Source of the DNA: Cytophagales bacterium
GTDB lineage: Bacteria > Bacteroidota > Bacteroidia > Cytophagales > Thermoflexibacteraceae
Reading direction: 5' to 3'
Assembly (NCBI GenBank): GCA_004294445.1
Contig: REAZ01000007.1
Span: 62,001-126,000, forward strand
Length of the DNA: 64,000 bases
The notes below the pieces were generated by a model that made no database searches, was not told the origin of the DNA, and worked only from the letters and a program-made list of their open reading frames with translations. The position numbers and the translations under genes are program-made. How positions within the stretch are numbered: the stretch's first letter is position 1; each line of letters opens with the position of its first letter. Shown one piece after another: positions 34,113 to 43,442 of this stretch.

Positions 34113-37100
34113 CTAAAACCCAACTCTCACCCCAAAAGAAACTGCTTTTGGCGCGGGAACAGAGAAGTAGTCAAAGCCTACCGCACCACTACCACGAGCA
34201 GAAGCGTTCAAGCCGTTTACGTCAGGGTCTGCACCCGTATAGTTTGTTGATAACCAAAGATTTGTACCTGTTATGTTGAAATCTAAACTCTTGATAACCT
34301 TAGAATCAGCAAACATAGTTTTCGGCAAAGTATAGCGGAAAGTAATATCACGCAGCCTTAGCCAACGGATATTTTTCTCGATAAACTGCTCCTCAATCAA
34401 TCCCGAAGGGTTTGCTCCACCTAAATAGTTACTAAAATAGGCTTGCGTAAGCTCTACTTCTTGGGTATTTGGCTGACCGTCCGACTGCCTTACACCCTCG
34501 AATATTCTGCGAGTGCCTCTGTCCAAGGTGCGTGTTCCCAAGCCAAAATTGGTCAATGCCCAATCCGTACCGTTGAAAATATCGCCACCTACACGCAAAT
34601 CGAGCAAGAAAGACAAGGCAAAATTTTTGTACTTTACAGCATTGGTAAGACCTAAATTGAACAATGGTTGGCGATTTCCTATCAATTTGTAGTTCAAATC
34701 TCTGACAGGGAAGCCATTTGCTCCTATCAGCGCATTGCCATTGGCATCTCTGGCGATAGAATTTCCCGTAATTGTCAAGATAGACTCCCCTGGTACGTAG
34801 CCTGCTCTTGCACCGCCCGCAAGCCAAGTGTCTGATAAATAGAACTCTGTAAAATCACCTGGAAGAGAAAGCACCTTATTTCTATTCAATGCAAAGTTAG
34901 CAATGATGTCCCAAGAGAAATTTTCTTGGCGAATAGGCGTACCCGTTATCATTAGCTCTACTCCTCTGTTTTCTACTTCGCCCGCATTTACCAACTGCAA
35001 AATATAGCCACTTGCGTAGCTCAAACGAGGCTGGGTAATTTGGTTTTTACTTGACAAACGATAATAGGTAAAGTCAATTCCCAAACGATTATTAAAGAAT
35101 TTCATGTCCAAACCGACTTCATAAGAAGTGGTAGTTTCTGGGACAATCTTAGGGTTGGGACCAAAGAAACCAATGTTATAGCCGCCGCCCGTTCTTGTGA
35201 ACTCTTGCAAGGCGGGTAAAATTTGGTGCGGAGGTGCGTCCTTGCCTACTTGTGCATAGTTTGCCCTTATTTTAGCAAAAGAAAGTTTGCCCGCAGGGTC
35301 TATGTCGAATAATTCTGAAAGCACAATGCTACCCGTTATAGATGGGTAAAAGAAACTACGGTTTTCGACGGGTAACGTGGAAGACCAGTCATTTCTGCCC
35401 GTAACAGAAAGGAAAATCATGTTTTTATAATCTACCTTGAACTCCCCAAACACACCTACTAAGTTTCTTTGCGTGCCACGCGTTGCTTGTTCGCGGCGTA
35501 GGGCGTTGGTATTGCTAATGCTTGGCAAATCAGGCACTAAGAATCCTTCTCCGTAGCGAGAATCTACACGATAGTTAGTCGTGAAAAGGTTATGCCCAAA
35601 GGTCAATCCTGTGTTGAAATCGCCAAATTTTTTTTTGAAATTGAATAACAAAAAAGTATTGATGATGCGGCTTTTTTCTTCATACTCGGAAAGAATCCCG
35701 CCAACTACCCGCGAAATGCTTTTATTAGGGAATCTTGCCCAAGAAAGTGGGTCATAGACGGTTTGTCCCGTAGTGTTGTACCAGTCTACGCCTACTCTGC
35801 CTACAATATTGAACCAACTCGTAACGTCATAAGAAAGGCTACCATTCAGAATAAAGCGGTTTGTAACGTCTTTTACTCTGTTTTTCTGTGCGTTAAAGTT
35901 CGGATTGTCAAACACATCATCAGCAGAACCATCGCCATTTGCATCAGGAATAACACCTACCAATCCGCCTGAATCATTTTGCCAGTTGTTAATGTCGCGA
36001 GTGCGCGGATACAACAGGGTATTGTAATAAACGCTACCTACACCCTTTGTAACAGGCGAACGGTCTGTATTTGAGTTGATGTAATTCACTGAGGTCGTGA
36101 GTTTTATCTTTGGGCTTAACTGTACCGAATTACTCATTTTGAAAGTATTTCTGCCAAAGGCTGTATTAGGGATAGAACCATTTTGTCTTAAAATATTTGC
36201 AGAAACGTTATAAGTAAATATTTCATTTCCGCCGCTTACGTTCAAGTTATGTATATTGTTAAAACCCCAGCCAAACACGCTTTTTAAGTTGTCGTACCTT
36301 GGTGTGCCTTCGGGAATTGCTGCTCCCCATGCCCCTATCACTGTGTTTGGGATAGCTGAACCTGCCACTACGCCCGATGTTCCAGAGCTAAATCCATAGA
36401 CATCTTGAGTTTTTGGGAAGCGCGTAATCCTCTCAAACTGTAGGTTGCCTGTGTATTCTATGCGAGTTTTGCCTTTTGCTCCTTGCTTCGTAGTGATGAC
36501 AATCGCACCCGCCGCCGCATCGATGCCATAAAGTGCCGCCGCCGCAGGTCCCTTTAGTACCGTAATGCTCTCAATATCATTAGGATTCAAGTCTGCTATA
36601 CGGTTAGTATAGTCAGAGTTGCGGTTTGGCGCGTCATTGAGTAGCAAGCCTTCGGAAAGTGTATTATTACTTACAGGTACGCCGTCAATCACGAAAAGCG
36701 GCTGATTATTGCTACCCAAGGAAGTAGCCCCACGAATAATAATAGAAGAAGAAGAACCCGGCAAGCCACCTGTTGTCCCTACAGTAACCCCTGCAATTCT
36801 GCCTTGCAAAGCGTTTACTACGTTCGGTCGGTTCGTTTCTGCCAACTCCTCCCCTTTGATTTCTTGGATAGCATACCCCAATTCTTTCTTTTCCTTTTTG
36901 ATGCCAAAAGAAGTTACTACTACTTCATTGAGTTGGCGAGTATCCACTTTCATCGCAAAGTTAATCTCCGTACGATTTCCTATTGCTATTTCTGCTTTTT
37001 GGAAACCAATAAAAGAGAAAACCAAAGTAACGGCATCTTGAGGTACGCTAATTCTATAGCTTCCATCAACATCTGAGATTACGCCAACAGACGTACCTTT

Positions 37101-37262
37101 GACGGTAATATTCACTCCTGGAAGCGCACTGCCATCTTCCGAAGAGCTTACTTTCCCACTGATGACTCTTGCTTGCCCAAAGACGTAAGCCTGATGGCTA
37201 AGACTTTGAAAAACAAACAATAACATCAGAAGTGAAAAACATTTTGTAAGTGTTTTTTTCAT
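34113..37262 (-). CDS. SusC/RagA-type TonB-linked outer-membrane transporter (second copy)
   Basis: 1049 residues. The signal peptide is about 30 residues (ending VFGQA). The carboxypeptidase-regulatory-like domain spans about 32-115 (VISGKVSSSEDGSALPGVNITVKGT). The plug spans about 115-275, with VVTSFGIKKEKKELGYAIQE, LFVIDGVPVSNNT and ESITVLKGPAAAALYGIDAAAGAIVITTKQG. A long 22-strand barrel follows, ending in KAVSFGVRVGF. It works with the SusD-like_2 lipoprotein encoded just downstream. It differs clearly from the first SusC, so the two pairs are paralogues of different specificity and not a recent duplication. Confidence 0.95.
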   Translation of the reverse strand: MKKTLTKCFSLLMLLFVFQSLSHQAYVFGQARVISGKVSSSEDGSALPGVNITVKGTSVGVISDVDGSYRISVPQDAVTLVFSFIGFQKAEIAIGNRTEINFAMKVDTRQLNEVVVTSFGIKKEKKELGYAIQEIKGEELAETNRPNVVNALQGRIAGVTVGTTGGLPGSSSSIIIRGATSLGSNNQPLFVIDGVPVSNNTLSEGLLLNDAPNRNSDYTNRIADLNPNDIESITVLKGPAAAALYGIDAAAGAIVITTKQGAKGKTRIEYTGNLQFERITRFPKTQDVYGFSSGTSGVVAGSAIPNTVIGAWGAAIPEGTPRYDNLKSVFGWGFNNIHNLNVSGGNEIFTYNVSANILRQNGSIPNTAFGRNTFKMSNSVQLSPKIKLTTSVNYINSNTDRSPVTKGVGSVYYNTLLYPRTRDINNWQNDSGGLVGVIPDANGDGSADDVFDNPNFNAQKNRVKDVTNRFILNGSLSYDVTSWFNIVGRVGVDWYNTTGQTVYDPLSWARFPNKSISRVVGGILSEYEEKSRIINTFLLFNFKKKFGDFNTGLTFGHNLFTTNYRVDSRYGEGFLVPDLPSISNTNALRREQATRGTQRNLVGVFGEFKVDYKNMIFLSVTGRNDWSSTLPVENRSFFYPSITGSIVLSELFDIDPAGKLSFAKIRANYAQVGKDAPPHQILPALQEFTRTGGGYNIGFFGPNPKIVPETTTSYEVGLDMKFFNNRLGIDFTYYRLSSKNQITQPRLSYASGYILQLVNAGEVENRGVELMITGTPIRQENFSWDIIANFALNRNKVLSLPGDFTEFYLSDTWLAGGARAGYVPGESILTITGNSIARDANGNALIGANGFPVRDLNYKLIGNRQPLFNLGLTNAVKYKNFALSFLLDLRVGGDIFNGTDWALTNFGLGTRTLDRGTRRIFEGVRQSDGQPNTQEVELTQAYFSNYLGGANPSGLIEEQFIEKNIRWLRLRDITFRYTLPKTMFADSKVIKSLDFNITGTNLWLSTNYTGADPDVNGLNASARGSGAVGFDYFSVPAPKAVSFGVRVGF

Positions 37263-37365
37263 AATGATTTGTTAAAAAAATAAAATAATAATAAAATTAG
37301 ATAATAAAAATAAGACTTTACGAATAAAATGACTAAAATAATTAATACCATTAACTGTCTTACCT

Positions 37366-38535
37366 CTACAAAACAAACGGCTGCGGAGAAAAACACAAAA
37401 TAAAAATGAGCAATGCCAGCCATCCCAAAATTTTTCTTTTAAGGTCTAAAGGGTGTTCATGCTTAGTAGGCGGGTGATATATGCCTAAAAAGTTGCCAAG
37501 TACAAAACCAAAAACTAACCAACCCGAATAACCTTGCACCGTTGGGAAGAGGTAAGTAACTAAAAGCTGTGCGGTAAAAATACTAAGGGCAATGGTAATT
37601 GGCGTTATTTTATTTTTGAACGATTTTTGGAAAACAAAATATAAAAAACCAATATAGGCAAGTACGTACCAAATTGTGTCTATTGTTACTTCTGAATGAG
37701 TAAAACTACCAATACCCGCATAAAAAATGAAAGCAATGAAAAGAATCAAGGAAATAGCTTTGTGCTTCTTGAACCCGATAAGCCCGTAAAGGATATGACC
37801 GCCATCTAACTGACCAATAGGAATGAGGTTAAGTGCGGTGAAGAAAAGTGCCAAATACCCTGCAAACAAATAAGGATAATGTGCCATTTCGTACATATTT
37901 GGGATTAATTTGGGGTCTTCAGCTACATAGCGTTTGAAAAACTCAAAAACTAAGTTTGTGCCTAAACCAAGCGCCCCAAAGGTGTTTTTGTAAACATGGT
38001 CGGCGTATCTGAAGCCAAATTGCTTGTATTCAGGGTGAATCTCAAAAATATATTCGGGTGGCGGTAGGTGCGTAAAACCGTACCACAGCACTCCTAAAGC
38101 CACAACAAAGCCCGCCAGCGGTCCCGCTATACCTACATCAAAAATTTCTTTTGTAGATTTAAGGCTTTCCCTTATTTTAATGAATGCCCCCATAGTCCCG
38201 ATGGAAAGTGTGGGCAAAAAACCAAGCCATACAGGAATATAAAAAGGCAGGGAAACATTTATTTTGTAGTATTTGGCAGTAAAATAATGCCCGAACTCAT
38301 GCGCAGTCAGGATGCCCAAAAAGGGAACAGAAAAATAAAGTCCTGCCCAAAAATTACTGAATCCTAAGAGCTTTGTGCCATAGAAAAATGACCTACCCGT
38401 CATCCACTCTGCACCTGCCAAAGTAGTGCTTATCAAGGTGATAAAAAATAAAAGCAAGTGCAACCAATATTTATTTTGTGGTTTTTCTGGCTCTTGCGAA
38501 AAGAATTTATCATTGATGCTGTAGTCTTCGTTCAT
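37366..38535 (-). CDS. Site-2 protease family (M50) membrane metalloprotease
   Basis: 389 residues with about eight hydrophobic segments. The zinc site is HEFGH (H79-E80-H83) inside the third helix (GILTAHEFGHYFTAKYY), and the third ligand is in NLIPIGQLDGGH (N236, P239, L243-D244-G245), both complete. It lacks the PDZ domain of RseP-type members; the compact architecture with a C-terminal membrane region resembles the EGY1/plant-type or YwhC-type branch. It would cleave membrane-embedded segments, for example an anti-sigma factor. It starts 14 bases after the ZnuD-like receptor gene, so both share a transcript. Confidence 0.9.
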   Translation of the reverse strand: MNEDYSINDKFFSQEPEKPQNKYWLHLLLFFITLISTTLAGAEWMTGRSFFYGTKLLGFSNFWAGLYFSVPFLGILTAHEFGHYFTAKYYKINVSLPFYIPVWLGFLPTLSIGTMGAFIKIRESLKSTKEIFDVGIAGPLAGFVVALGVLWYGFTHLPPPEYIFEIHPEYKQFGFRYADHVYKNTFGALGLGTNLVFEFFKRYVAEDPKLIPNMYEMAHYPYLFAGYLALFFTALNLIPIGQLDGGHILYGLIGFKKHKAISLILFIAFIFYAGIGSFTHSEVTIDTIWYVLAYIGFLYFVFQKSFKNKITPITIALSIFTAQLLVTYLFPTVQGYSGWLVFGFVLGNFLGIYHPPTKHEHPLDLKRKILGWLALLIFILCFSPQPFVL

Positions 38536-38549
38536 TGATTTTTAGATTT

Positions 38550-40931
38550 TCAAAAACTCATTTTAATCCTTAGAGATATATTTCTTCCTATTTCATCGGA
38601 AAAATAGCGAAAACGGTTCATATAATCTCGATAAACAGTGTTAAATACGTTATTTACTTGCAGCCCTATTTGCATTGGTACATTTTCTTTTTTGCCAATT
38701 TTATCTTTCTTTCCTACTGATAAAGAGGTACTTATATCCAAATTTGCCAAACCATAACTCTTTGGCGGAGTAGCATAATCGCTTGCAATAGGGACTCGTT
38801 TTTGCTCAAAAACAGAAAGATAGCTCACCGAAAATATAATGTTTTTCATTTTTCTCCAACTATCTATTTTATAAGAAACTTCATTTTCTACCCTATTAGC
38901 AGGAATAAGTACCAAATAAGCATCATCACGCCGATTATATGCCCAAAGGAATGAACCTTTCGCCTCCCAACTTACTGCCGAAGACAAAGGTACTACTATT
39001 TTTGTATCTATTCCCCTAAATATCGCATCCGTTTGCGTATAGGCGAAAGAAGGGAATGCCCCACGAATGGTAAGCACTTCTGGAAATTGAGGCTTTAGGT
39101 AGATATAATTGTTGATATGGTTATAGTAAAGCACCATCTCGAAAGTCAATTTTGGGTGAGCGTAGTTAAAAGTAGTGCTAAGGTTATAGGCAACTTCGGG
39201 AGTCAAATTTTCATCTCCTTTCTCAAAGGAGGCAGCTCCATGATGCACGCCGTTGCTGAAAAGTTCGTTGATATTGGGCGGTCGCCAAGCTGTAGCGAAG
39301 TTGGTATGCCATTCTATATTTTTGTTTATCTTGTAGTTTGCTCCGATAGTGGTTGAAAAATTATTAAAAATTCTTTCTATACTTCCTACACTTCCGTTTT
39401 GCAATCTTTCAAAAGTTTTAAGCCACTTATAGTCGTATCTGAAACCAAGTTCAAGTTCGTATTTAGACTTTGTAAGACGCTCTATCCAAAAAATGCCACC
39501 ATTGTAACTTCTAAAATTAGGGACTAAAGGGCGACCTTGGTAAATATTAGTCTGTCGGGTGCCGCTCGCGCCTATACTGCCCGTAATTGCTCCTAAAAGC
39601 GGTTTATGTTCAAAAATAAGGTCTAAGGTATGTGTATTGAGTTGGAAATTAAGTTCGGGTTTGTTTAGCCTCAGCAGAGAGTCGTTCAAAGGGCGATGGG
39701 CATCGTACTCTTTGCGAAGATTGACCTGCAAGGCGTAGGTAGTGGTTATTTTTCCCCAGTTATCAAACTTTAAAAAAGCATTGATTTTCAATAAATTATG
39801 GCTTACATCTTGGAAAGGTCTGTCTATCTGATAAGAAAAATCGCTTTTGATAAAAGGTTCCCCGCTTTCAATCACACGCCTCAGGTCAGTCAGATTGCCA
39901 ATGTGCGCCCCCGAAAAAATGCCTATCTGAGTGCTAAATCTGCTAAAGAAGGCTTCTACTCCCCCATGGTATTTCTGGTAGCCCAAAGCGGCAGAAAAAT
40001 TTATTTCCTTCAACCCTGTGTTAGCAAGGTAATAGTTTGGCGTTCTGATATTTCCACTTCTTTTGAGCGTGCCTTGTATTCGCCACGCCACGCCGCTTAC
40101 TTCTTGTTTTTTCTTTGTGTTTCCCTCCAAAATTCCAGAAAACGTGCCTTGCCTACCATTACTTATGCCTATCAAATTTACTTCCCCCGCCATTCCCTTT
40201 TCAGAAGGCAGACTTTTTGGAGAAAGAATAATCACCCCACCTATGGCATCCGAACCGTATCGGACACCTGCTGCTCCTTTTACGACAGAAATATTTTGAG
40301 CAACAAATGGATCTACTTCGGGGGCGTGTTCTGACCCCCACTGCTGTCCCTCCTGCCTTACGCCATGGTTAAGAATGAGTATTCTATTGCTATGAAGCCC
40401 ATGGATGACGGGCTTCGAAATAGAATTACCTGTTTGTAAGCTATTTACCCCTGTAATTGTTTTGAGCATCTCACCCAAATTTTTGCCTTGGGTTTGAGAA
40501 ATTTCTATTTCTGAAAGCTGGGTAGCGGGCTGCCCTACTTGCACGTCTGCCAAGGATGCCGCCTGAATGGTAATAGCCTCTAATAAAATGCTATTTTCTT
40601 CCAAGCGAATTTTCAAAAATAAAGACGTATCTAACTGAATTTGAAGTTTCTGACTTTCGTAGCCCAAAAAACTCACCCGTATTACATACCTTCCTTTGCA
40701 AAGATTTTCGTACTGAAAGTGTCCATGGCTATCTGCAAGTGTGCGTTTATTTGCCTCTTCGATGAAAATGCTCGCCGAAGGTAGCCCCTCTTGGCTATCC
40801 GCACTATATATATGTCCACTCAGCCTGTAGTTACATTGTTTGCTCTGAGCAAAAATAGGAACACATACAATTAGGAAAAATAGAAATAGCGTACAAAAAA
40901 CGCAATATTTGAAACTCCTTTGTGCAATCAT
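38550..40931 (-). CDS. TonB-dependent receptor, ZnuD-like
   Basis: 793 residues with signal peptide (MIAQRSFKYCVFCTLFLFF..., ending IFAQ), a carboxypeptidase-regulatory-like domain (about 34-115, LSGHIYSADSQEGLPSA), a plug (about 118-240) and a beta-barrel ending ISLRIKMSF. The plug segment PVIHGLHSNRILILNHGVR followed by SEHAPEVDPF, with V-x-K-G-A-A-G-V-R-Y-G-S-D-A-I-G-G after it, matches the pattern of ZnuD zinc receptors (P-V-I-R-G-L, D-H-A-x-x-V-D-P). Histidines there could bind metal. Substrate is most likely zinc or another metal or metal complex. The promoter overlaps a perfect inverted repeat. The gene lies between DUF2480 and an M50 protease gene in one minus-strand run. Confidence 0.88.
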   Translation of the reverse strand: MIAQRSFKYCVFCTLFLFFLIVCVPIFAQSKQCNYRLSGHIYSADSQEGLPSASIFIEEANKRTLADSHGHFQYENLCKGRYVIRVSFLGYESQKLQIQLDTSLFLKIRLEENSILLEAITIQAASLADVQVGQPATQLSEIEISQTQGKNLGEMLKTITGVNSLQTGNSISKPVIHGLHSNRILILNHGVRQEGQQWGSEHAPEVDPFVAQNISVVKGAAGVRYGSDAIGGVIILSPKSLPSEKGMAGEVNLIGISNGRQGTFSGILEGNTKKKQEVSGVAWRIQGTLKRSGNIRTPNYYLANTGLKEINFSAALGYQKYHGGVEAFFSRFSTQIGIFSGAHIGNLTDLRRVIESGEPFIKSDFSYQIDRPFQDVSHNLLKINAFLKFDNWGKITTTYALQVNLRKEYDAHRPLNDSLLRLNKPELNFQLNTHTLDLIFEHKPLLGAITGSIGASGTRQTNIYQGRPLVPNFRSYNGGIFWIERLTKSKYELELGFRYDYKWLKTFERLQNGSVGSIERIFNNFSTTIGANYKINKNIEWHTNFATAWRPPNINELFSNGVHHGAASFEKGDENLTPEVAYNLSTTFNYAHPKLTFEMVLYYNHINNYIYLKPQFPEVLTIRGAFPSFAYTQTDAIFRGIDTKIVVPLSSAVSWEAKGSFLWAYNRRDDAYLVLIPANRVENEVSYKIDSWRKMKNIIFSVSYLSVFEQKRVPIASDYATPPKSYGLANLDISTSLSVGKKDKIGKKENVPMQIGLQVNNVFNTVYRDYMNRFRYFSDEIGRNISLRIKMSF

Positions 40932-40965
40932 GTTGCAAAAGTATCGTTATTGCAACATGATTGCA
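40923..40965. repeat. Perfect 16-bp inverted repeat over the ZnuD-like gene start, probable operator
   Basis: TGCAATCATGTTGCAA at 40923-40938 and its exact complement TTGCAACATGATTGCA at 40950-40965, with an 11-base spacer. The left arm contains the start codon (40931-40929) and overlaps the -7 box; the right arm lies between the -33 and -7 boxes and touches the -33 box. It also contains three TTGCAA-type units. Its place and symmetry suggest a dimeric repressor site, and in the RNA it would form a strong hairpin. Confidence 0.8.
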
Positions 40966-40967
40966 AA
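40936..40967 (-). promoter_or_regulatory. Consensus promoter directly at the start codon of the ZnuD-like gene
   Basis: On the minus strand TTTG (40967-40964), 20 bases, then TACTTTTG (40943-40936). The start codon begins only four bases after the -7 box, so the transcript would start at or within a few bases of the ATG and be essentially leaderless. The operator repeat covers most of the promoter. Confidence 0.65.
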
Positions 40968-40976
40968 ATAAATTTA

Positions 40977-41519
40977 TTAATTTTTTGGTTTTGGTTTTTT
41001 GTAGATAGGCACTGTGCTACAGGGTTCTCCGTACATGATAGAATTTGCTAAAGGTCGCAATCTTTTGGTTATTTCCACGTAGGCAGCTACAGGTACGGGA
41101 TGTTTGCTACAGCCTTTGATGACAACTTTTGCATCTTGAAATTGTGCAAAATCTATATTTGCTATTGCCTCTCTGAAAAGGATGTTTTCTAATTCGTCCA
41201 AATTCCCAAAGATGACCTTTTTTGCAAAGGGTTCTAACTGAGCCGCTAAAAGCATATAAGCCCAAACAGGTACTATAGCGTCTGCCGAGCAAGTAATAGC
41301 GATATTTTTAGCCTTGTATTGGCTCCATTCATGCGTTTTGATGAAATCTCTGAAGTCTTTTTCTTTGAGTAAAAGTTCTTGGAAAAGGAGTGGCTTTAGG
41401 TCAAACAATACTCTTTCAGCATGGTCGTAATATTCTTCTAAGTCCAAAGTGAGTAGCCCGCTATTTGCTACTTTGTTAATGATTAGTTCTTCTTGGTACA
41501 GTGTATCTTTGGTTGTCAT
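40977..41519 (-). CDS. DUF2480 family protein
   Basis: A 180-residue soluble protein of a family I know only from Bacteroidota. Conserved stretches seen are IINKVANSGLLTLDLEEYYDH (key start N14-K15-V16-A17), EKDFRDFIKTHEWSQYKAKNIAITCSADAIVPVWAYMLL, VVIKGCSKHPVPVAAYVEIT and PLANSIMYGEPCSTVPIYKKP. Conserved cysteines (C75, about C139, about C168) may be metal ligands or catalytic. Function is unknown. It follows the SPOR-domain gene by 12 bases and precedes the ZnuD-like promoter by about 10 bases. Confidence 0.85.
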   Translation of the reverse strand: MTTKDTLYQEELIINKVANSGLLTLDLEEYYDHAERVLFDLKPLLFQELLLKEKDFRDFIKTHEWSQYKAKNIAITCSADAIVPVWAYMLLAAQLEPFAKKVIFGNLDELENILFREAIANIDFAQFQDAKVVIKGCSKHPVPVAAYVEITKRLRPLANSIMYGEPCSTVPIYKKPKPKN

Positions 41520-41531
41520 ATTAAATATTGC

Positions 41532-43226
41532 CTATTTTACAAATGTACTTAGGAAACCATTTTTATTTATTAAAAGTTTTATTTCACTATATGGAATCGT
41601 AATTTCTATTGGCTCGGCAAGGAGGCTATTTTTTTTATAATCTCGGAAAAATACAATTCCCTGCACTGTGAAATAATAATTTTTTATCATTTCTTCTGTA
41701 CTTGCATTCACCTCGCTTGCCGCAGGTCGAAGTTTGGCAAACTGCTTGTTTATCTTTTCTCTGAGTAGGCTATTTATATTTTTTTCAAAACCATTATTTA
41801 GCACCTCCCCAAGCGTAATTTCTGACCCATTTAGTAGGTTAAATGTCTTGTGCTTTACCTCGCTTTGTGGCTCTACTATTATCTGCTCATTACTCATTCG
41901 CAGACTTAGTATGTTTTTTGTGTTTTCTAAAATTTTTGTTTCATAAGTCTGTGATAACCAGTGGTATTGGGGATAATACGAAGCAATTTTATCCATACCT
42001 CGCTTAAGGGTGGCATCTATTTTTTCGCTCATAGAAGATTCGTCAGCAGTGCCAGAGAGTTGGGTGGCAAGTATATTTATTCTATTTTCTACTATTTTAG
42101 AGTTTGCCCCTACCATAGTTGGGTATTCCAAATATAAATCAGCCCCCATTTCGCCCTTGTTACCTTGCTGACTTTTTTTCTTGTAAATACTTACAATGTC
42201 AAATTGCACACTTCCCGTTGGATAACTTTCCTTGAGTACGAAGTTCAAACTTTCGTTTGTATCCATGTCTTTGACCGTAAAACTAAGTTTCATAGCCTCA
42301 TTTTTTTGACTTGCGGAAGCCTTGACAATCAAACCATTTTCTGAGGAAGACTGTGTTTCGGGCAGGCTATTATTGCCCGCTCTGTAGCCATAATAGACAA
42401 ATTTTTTCCGTGATTTATTTTTAGGGTCATCATAAAAACCTGTAATAGAAGCACTTGAAAAATAAGCATGGACTATGATGGGATAACTCGCATTTAGCGT
42501 TCCTTCCATACGTTTGTAAAAACTTGCCGTTTCGAAGTTGCGTACGGGTCTGTAAGTCTGTGCCAAATCGGAGTTCATAGGGCTACTCGGTGCTGTCATA
42601 AGAGCATCTCTGAGGTCGCTTTCTATCACAAAGGCATTTTCAAAACCCAAGGATTTTACCTTTGCGAGGTAGCGTTCTGCGGAGTCTTTTTCCAGAAAAA
42701 CCCCTGTCATTATTTTAGTAAGTGTATCTTGTTCTTCGGTATAAGTCCGTTCCAGCTTCTCCAAGTTAGGCACATTGAGTCCTGTTGTTTTCTCAAAAGC
42801 CCCAATCTGAACTGAAAACGTCCTTCTTGCTACGGGCGGGCGGTCTATTTTGGGTTGCCGTGCCGTTTCTTTTTCAGGTTGCTTGCTTACCTTGCTGTTT
42901 GTTGCTACTTTGGCAATCTCTACGATTTCGAAATTGATAATATAAGCCTGCGTGTAGTTTCTTGCTTTTACTATTTTAAGGATACTATCCGCTTTTTCTC
43001 GCGTGGAGTAGTCGCCAAGTTTGATACGGGTAGGTTTTTTAGCAACTTCTTCTGTATAAATTTCTCCAAGATCCATCAGACTTGAGAACCTACTTTTATC
43101 AGGACGATTAAATGCACCTAATTGAATAGCAAAAACTTGCCTTTTGACAACTTGGGCTAAAGAAGGTATATTGAGCCAGATAAGCAAGAAAGTGAACAAA
43201 AGAAAACGGAAAATTGTAAGGTTCAT
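41532..43226 (-). CDS. Secreted protein with two SPOR-like repeats and a DUF3298-like C-terminus
   Basis: 564 residues, signal peptide to about residue 24 (NIPSLAQ). Two SPOR-type peptidoglycan-binding repeats follow, at about 27-105 (VFAIQLGAFNRPDKSRFSSL...) and 135-215 (TFSVQIGAFEKTTGLNVPNL...). The I/V-Q-L/I-G-A-F start and the A-x-x-x-L-x-x-x-K-x-x-G-F/Y ends are visible. The second half (about 245-564) shows the DUF3298/PdaC-like pattern: YLEYPTMVGANSKIVENRIN, then FNLLNGSEITLGEVLNNGF and the closing ITIPYSEIKLLI. This joins glycan-strand binding to a domain found in cell-wall-associated proteins. It probably acts at the periplasmic wall. It is first of a minus-strand run with DUF2480. 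Confidence 0.78.
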   Translation of the reverse strand: MNLTIFRFLLFTFLLIWLNIPSLAQVVKRQVFAIQLGAFNRPDKSRFSSLMDLGEIYTEEVAKKPTRIKLGDYSTREKADSILKIVKARNYTQAYIINFEIVEIAKVATNSKVSKQPEKETARQPKIDRPPVARRTFSVQIGAFEKTTGLNVPNLEKLERTYTEEQDTLTKIMTGVFLEKDSAERYLAKVKSLGFENAFVIESDLRDALMTAPSSPMNSDLAQTYRPVRNFETASFYKRMEGTLNASYPIIVHAYFSSASITGFYDDPKNKSRKKFVYYGYRAGNNSLPETQSSSENGLIVKASASQKNEAMKLSFTVKDMDTNESLNFVLKESYPTGSVQFDIVSIYKKKSQQGNKGEMGADLYLEYPTMVGANSKIVENRINILATQLSGTADESSMSEKIDATLKRGMDKIASYYPQYHWLSQTYETKILENTKNILSLRMSNEQIIVEPQSEVKHKTFNLLNGSEITLGEVLNNGFEKNINSLLREKINKQFAKLRPAASEVNASTEEMIKNYYFTVQGIVFFRDYKKNSLLAEPIEITIPYSEIKLLINKNGFLSTFVK

Positions 43227-43282
43227 ATTTTATAGGGTGTCGTTATTTGTCATAAAAAATTAGTACAGCACAAAGTAACTCG

Positions 43283-43327
43283 GCACTAAACTTAGTTAAA
43301 CGGCAGTAAATTACAAAAGTTTAGTGC
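43283..43327. repeat. Inverted repeat upstream of the SPOR-domain gene
   Basis: Perfect arms GCACTAAACTT (43283-43293) and AAGTTTAGTGC (43317-43327) with a 23-base spacer, 57 bases before the SPOR-domain start codon. It may be a regulator-binding site or hairpin in the leader. Confidence 0.55.
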
Positions 43328-43442
43328 GTAAAAAATATTTTTAAGTAAAATAAAGGAAATATAATACAAAAATACAAGACTGTAAAAATGCTTTACGTAT
43401 TTTCATTTCTAAGAAATAGTAAAATATATCCGAAAGATTGTA

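Noticed and set aside
39798-40334. A 178-codon plus-strand frame inside the ZnuD-like receptor gene
   Set aside because: Antisense to conserved barrel and plug sequence; no domain features.
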